DNA of 7,721 nt from JAYODW01 sp038116745 (GTDB taxonomy: Bacteria; Pseudomonadota; Gammaproteobacteria; Ga0077536), in NCBI GenBank assembly GCA_038116745.1, contig JAYODW010000086.1:1-7721 (forward strand), written 5' to 3'. Position numbers and translations under genes: made by a program. Positions 5,560 to 7,721 of this stretch are shown one piece after another. Under the pieces are notes generated by a model. That model had not been told where the DNA came from. It saw only the letters and a program-made list of their open reading frames with translations, and searched no databases. The first letter of the stretch is position 1. Every line of letters begins with the position of its first letter.

Positions 5560-6761
5560 GCCTCTATCGTTTTCGCGCCGTGGCGGCTGACGGCGTGCTC
5601 CGGCGCGGGCACCTGCAGGCGCGCAGTGAGCACGAGCTGGAGGCTCGCCTGGCGCGGCAGGGACTGGAGCTGCTGGTCTCCCGGGAGCTTTCTCCGGGCC
5701 GGGCCCGGCGCCGCGGCCGTCGGGTCGGGCGGCCACGGCTGATCCATCTCTGCGCTCAACTGCAGCAACTGCTGGCGGCCGGTGTGCCGCTGCTTGATGC
5801 GCTGGACGATCTGCACGCCAGCGATGACTGTGAGGTGCTGCGGCAGGTGTGCGCCTCCCTCGGTGATGACATCCGCGGAGGGCTGAGCCTTTCAGCAGCG
5901 CTGGCGCAGCACCCGGGTGTGTTTTCGCCGGTGTTCGTTGCGCTGATCGCGGCCGGAGAGCAGAGCGGTCGGCTTGAGTCGGCGCTGGCGCGCCTTGAGA
6001 TGGATCTCAAATGGGAGGAGCAGCACTTTTCCCGGCTGCGCCAGGCGCTCTACTACCCTGCGCTGGTCGGTGTTCTCCTGCTCTGCGTGCTGGCATTCCT
6101 GCTTGTATATCTGGTGCCCGAGCTGGTCAGTTTTCTCCGGGCTATGGGTGAGGCGCTGCCATGGCAGACGCGCTGGCTGCTCGCCTGCGCACGGATTGCT
6201 CAGCAGTACGGCGTGTTCCTGGGGGCGGCACTGCTCTGTGTGCTACCGGTGCTGGGCTGCCTGCGACGGGTGAGCGCCGGGGTGGCGCTGCGCATGGACG
6301 CCCTCGCGCTGCGTATTCCGCTGGCCGGCCCGCTCGTTCATAAACTCACCATGACCCGTTTGTGTCATGCCCTCGCCATGCTCTACGGCGCAGGCGTGAC
6401 GGTGATCGACAGCGTGGCGCAGCTGCACGACCTTGCCGGTAACCGCGCCCTGGCGGCAGCGCTGAGTGAAGCGGGCGACGCCATGAGGCGTGGCAGCGGG
6501 GTCAGCGCCGGTTTTGCGGCAAGCGGTCTGTTTCCTTCCCTGGTTGTGCGCATGCTGCATGTTGGGGAAACCTCCGGCGCACTGGACAGCGCCATGCTTT
6601 CGGTCGCGTCTTTTTACGCGCGCGACGTTGAGCGAACGATGGCCCGTCTGCAGGCGACGCTGCTTCCGGCTGTAACGTTGTTACTGGGCGCTATGCTGCT
6701 GTGGATCGCGTTTGCGGTGTTCAGTCCGCTTTATGGACTGTTCACCCGGGTCGGGATCTGA
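5556..6761 (+). CDS. mshG: GspF/PilC-family inner-membrane platform protein, MshG-like
   Basis: The platform protein sits in the inner membrane, binds the assembly ATPase on the cytoplasmic side and is thought to drive pilin subunits into the fibre. The 401-residue length is typical of GspF. It begins with the family N-terminus MSLYRFRAVAADG, followed by a basic linker (45-61), the first cytoplasmic GspF repeat (about 62-166, with LLAAGVPLLDAL at 72-83 and AGEQSGRLESAL at 133-144), hydrophobic segments at about 168-188 and 216-236, the second repeat (about 264-366, with LYGAGVTVIDSV at 276-287 and HVGETSGALDSAM at 335-347), and a last segment at about 368-389. This two-repeat, three-helix plan is standard and looks intact. 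The GTG start overlaps the ATPase stop as GTGA, has no evident Shine-Dalgarno, and fits coupled translation. It follows its cognate ATPase, as mshE-mshG or gspE-gspF usually do. MshG versus GspF cannot be fully separated from this sequence alone. Confidence 0.92.
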   Translation: MSLYRFRAVAADGVLRRGHLQARSEHELEARLARQGLELLVSRELSPGRARRRGRRVGRPRLIHLCAQLQQLLAAGVPLLDALDDLHASDDCEVLRQVCASLGDDIRGGLSLSAALAQHPGVFSPVFVALIAAGEQSGRLESALARLEMDLKWEEQHFSRLRQALYYPALVGVLLLCVLAFLLVYLVPELVSFLRAMGEALPWQTRWLLACARIAQQYGVFLGAALLCVLPVLGCLRRVSAGVALRMDALALRIPLAGPLVHKLTMTRLCHALAMLYGAGVTVIDSVAQLHDLAGNRALAAALSEAGDAMRRGSGVSAGFAASGLFPSLVVRMLHVGETSGALDSAMLSVASFYARDVERTMARLQATLLPAVTLLLGAMLLWIAFAVFSPLYGLFTRVGI

Positions 6762-6762
6762 G

Positions 6763-7721
6763 GTGGCTGGCGCGGGCACAAGGGGGAGGCCGCGCGGCGA
6801 AAGGCCTGCAGCAGCGCTGATCTCCGCAATCGGTCGCAGCGCCCGCGCCGCTTTGTTGACCGGCGGACGCATCCATCGCGCTACCCGTCTCCTGCTGGTT
6901 GCTCAGGCCGGCGCGACCTTGTTCGAGTCCAGCCGCGACGGGCTGGCGGCAGGCAGGCGATTCAAGGCCGATGCGTCAGGTCGAGCCGACTTCGCCACCG
7001 CGCTGGCCGAACGGCGCAGTGAGCCGCTGGTGGTGCTGGTGGATCGCGGTGATGAGGTCTATCGCCGCGAGCGGATCCCGCCGCTCAGAGGCGCCAGCCG
7101 GCGAGCGCTGCTCACGCGCCGCGCCCGGCAGATGGGCTCAGAGCCGGTTTATCAACTGACTCTGGGCTGCGGTCGTGAGGCCGGCCGCCGTGGTGATGAG
7201 TGGGTGCTTTTCTGCACCGTGCCGGCGGGCGAGTGGCTGACGGACTGGCTCGATCTTGCGCTTGGTCAGCGCGTGCCGGTGCGCTGCCTGAGCAGTCTGC
7301 CGGCCCTGATGCCTGCGCTGTGGCGACTGGCTGCTGACCGGATGCCGGGTGAACACGTGCTGATGGTGAGCTGGCACCCCGCGAGTGGCCTGCGGCAAAG
7401 CGTGCTGACCCGTGGGCGGCTGCAGTTCTGTCGCTGTGTGCCGCTTTCCTGGTCGGCGCTGGAGGCTGATCCCGCATTGTGCACCGCGCAGATTGAGCGG
7501 TTGCTGCAGTACCTCCGGGGCCACGGGTTCCTGCCTGAAGGTGCGCTGCTGCAAGTCTATCTGCTTGGCGTGCTGGCGACGCTGAAACGGGATCCCGCAG
7601 CGATGGCACTGCCAGCGGCCCGTCTTGAGACGGTAAGCGACGCTGCGCTCGCGCGGTGCGTGGGGCTCGAGGACGGGGACGCCGCTGCAATCGATGCGGT
7701 GCTCGCCTGGGTCGGCCTCGG
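6763..7721 (+). CDS. Putative pilus/secretion assembly protein, possibly PilM/GspL-like (runs off the right edge)
   Basis: One reading frame stays open from the GTG at 6763 to the window end: 319 codons plus two bases, with no stop. The start lies one base after the platform-protein stop (TGAGGTG), a typical reinitiation arrangement. I do not recognise a named family with certainty. Visible are a basic, poorly conserved N-terminus (1-40), a short hydrophobic strand TRLLLVAQAGATLFES (41-56), then LVVLVDRGDEVYRRERIPPL (89-108), which is followed by RGASRRALL, then YQLTLGCGREAGRRGDEWVL (130-149), a hydrophobic LPALMPALWRLA (179-190), HVLMVSWHPASGLRQSVLTR (198-217) and an amphipathic C-terminal part. 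No transmembrane helix or secretion signal is clear in the part present. From memory, similar order and phrases occur in uncharacterised proteins of proteobacterial type IV pilus or MSHA loci that resemble the actin-like PilM/GspL/MshI group; this is inference. In-frame TTG codons at 6853 and 6856 are alternative starts. Real coding is likely given frame length and operon position. Confidence 0.72.
   Translation, partial: MAGAGTRGRPRGERPAAALISAIGRSARAALLTGGRIHRATRLLLVAQAGATLFESSRDGLAAGRRFKADASGRADFATALAERRSEPLVVLVDRGDEVYRRERIPPLRGASRRALLTRRARQMGSEPVYQLTLGCGREAGRRGDEWVLFCTVPAGEWLTDWLDLALGQRVPVRCLSSLPALMPALWRLAADRMPGEHVLMVSWHPASGLRQSVLTRGRLQFCRCVPLSWSALEADPALCTAQIERLLQYLRGHGFLPEGALLQVYLLGVLATLKRDPAAMALPAARLETVSDAALARCVGLEDGDAAAIDAVLAWVGL

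Noticed and set aside
2051..6761. A standard type II secretion gspD-E-F cluster
   Set aside because: The secretin has a lipobox and Ser/Gly spacer and lacks the repeated GspD N-domains, and the ATPase has MshEN motifs, so an MSHA-like assignment fits better; not fully excluded without downstream genes.
7112..7690. A 192-codon minus-strand frame near the right edge
   Set aside because: It is antisense to the fourth operon gene, rich in Arg/Pro/Ala/Ser with no domain, and explained by codon bias on the other strand.

Overview
The window is GC-rich, tightly packed bacterial DNA with GTG starts, 4-nt gene overlaps and protein sequences close to gammaproteobacterial families. The transketolase and MetF both align well, from memory, with the E. 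coli enzymes. I infer a high-GC gammaproteobacterium (possibly of the Chromatiales/Ectothiorhodospiraceae kind), but no marker here fixes the genus.

Layout. (1) Positions 1-561, minus strand: the first 187 codons of a transketolase gene, cut by the left edge. (2) Positions 562-944: a divergent 383-bp control region containing the tkt ribosome binding site, a leader hairpin and one AT-rich promoter candidate. (3) Positions 945-1799, plus strand: metF, 5,10-methylenetetrahydrofolate reductase. (4) Positions 1800-2050: a 251-bp non-coding gap rich in inverted repeats. (5) Positions 2051-7721, plus strand: an assembly operon for a type IV pilus or type II secretion-like machine. It encodes a lipoprotein secretin of the MshL type, a GspE/PilB/MshE-type ATPase, a GspF/MshG-type inner-membrane platform protein, and a fourth gene running off the right edge whose protein looks like a divergent PilM/GspL-like or uncharacterised pilus-locus protein. 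The joints are an ATGA overlap, a GTGA overlap and a 1-nt gap, so the four are probably one translationally coupled transcript.

How the genes work together. The secretin would form the outer-membrane gate, the ATPase would power assembly from the cytoplasm, and the GspF protein would couple the ATPase to the pilin or pseudopilin fibre. The fourth protein would, by analogy, be part of the inner-membrane alignment subcomplex. The ATPase carries two MshEN-type c-di-GMP-binding motifs, which points to second-messenger control of the machine. tkt and metF are central-metabolism genes with no evident functional link to the operon.

The most notable points are the loss of the usual zinc tetracysteine motif and the altered His-box in an otherwise intact ATPase, the compact secretin-ATPase-platform-(PilM-like) order that differs from the textbook MSHA order, and the poorly recognised fourth gene. 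I saw no mobile element, CRISPR array, tRNA or rRNA. Nothing here amounts to a wholly new system on sequence alone; the pilus operon is the part worth following.
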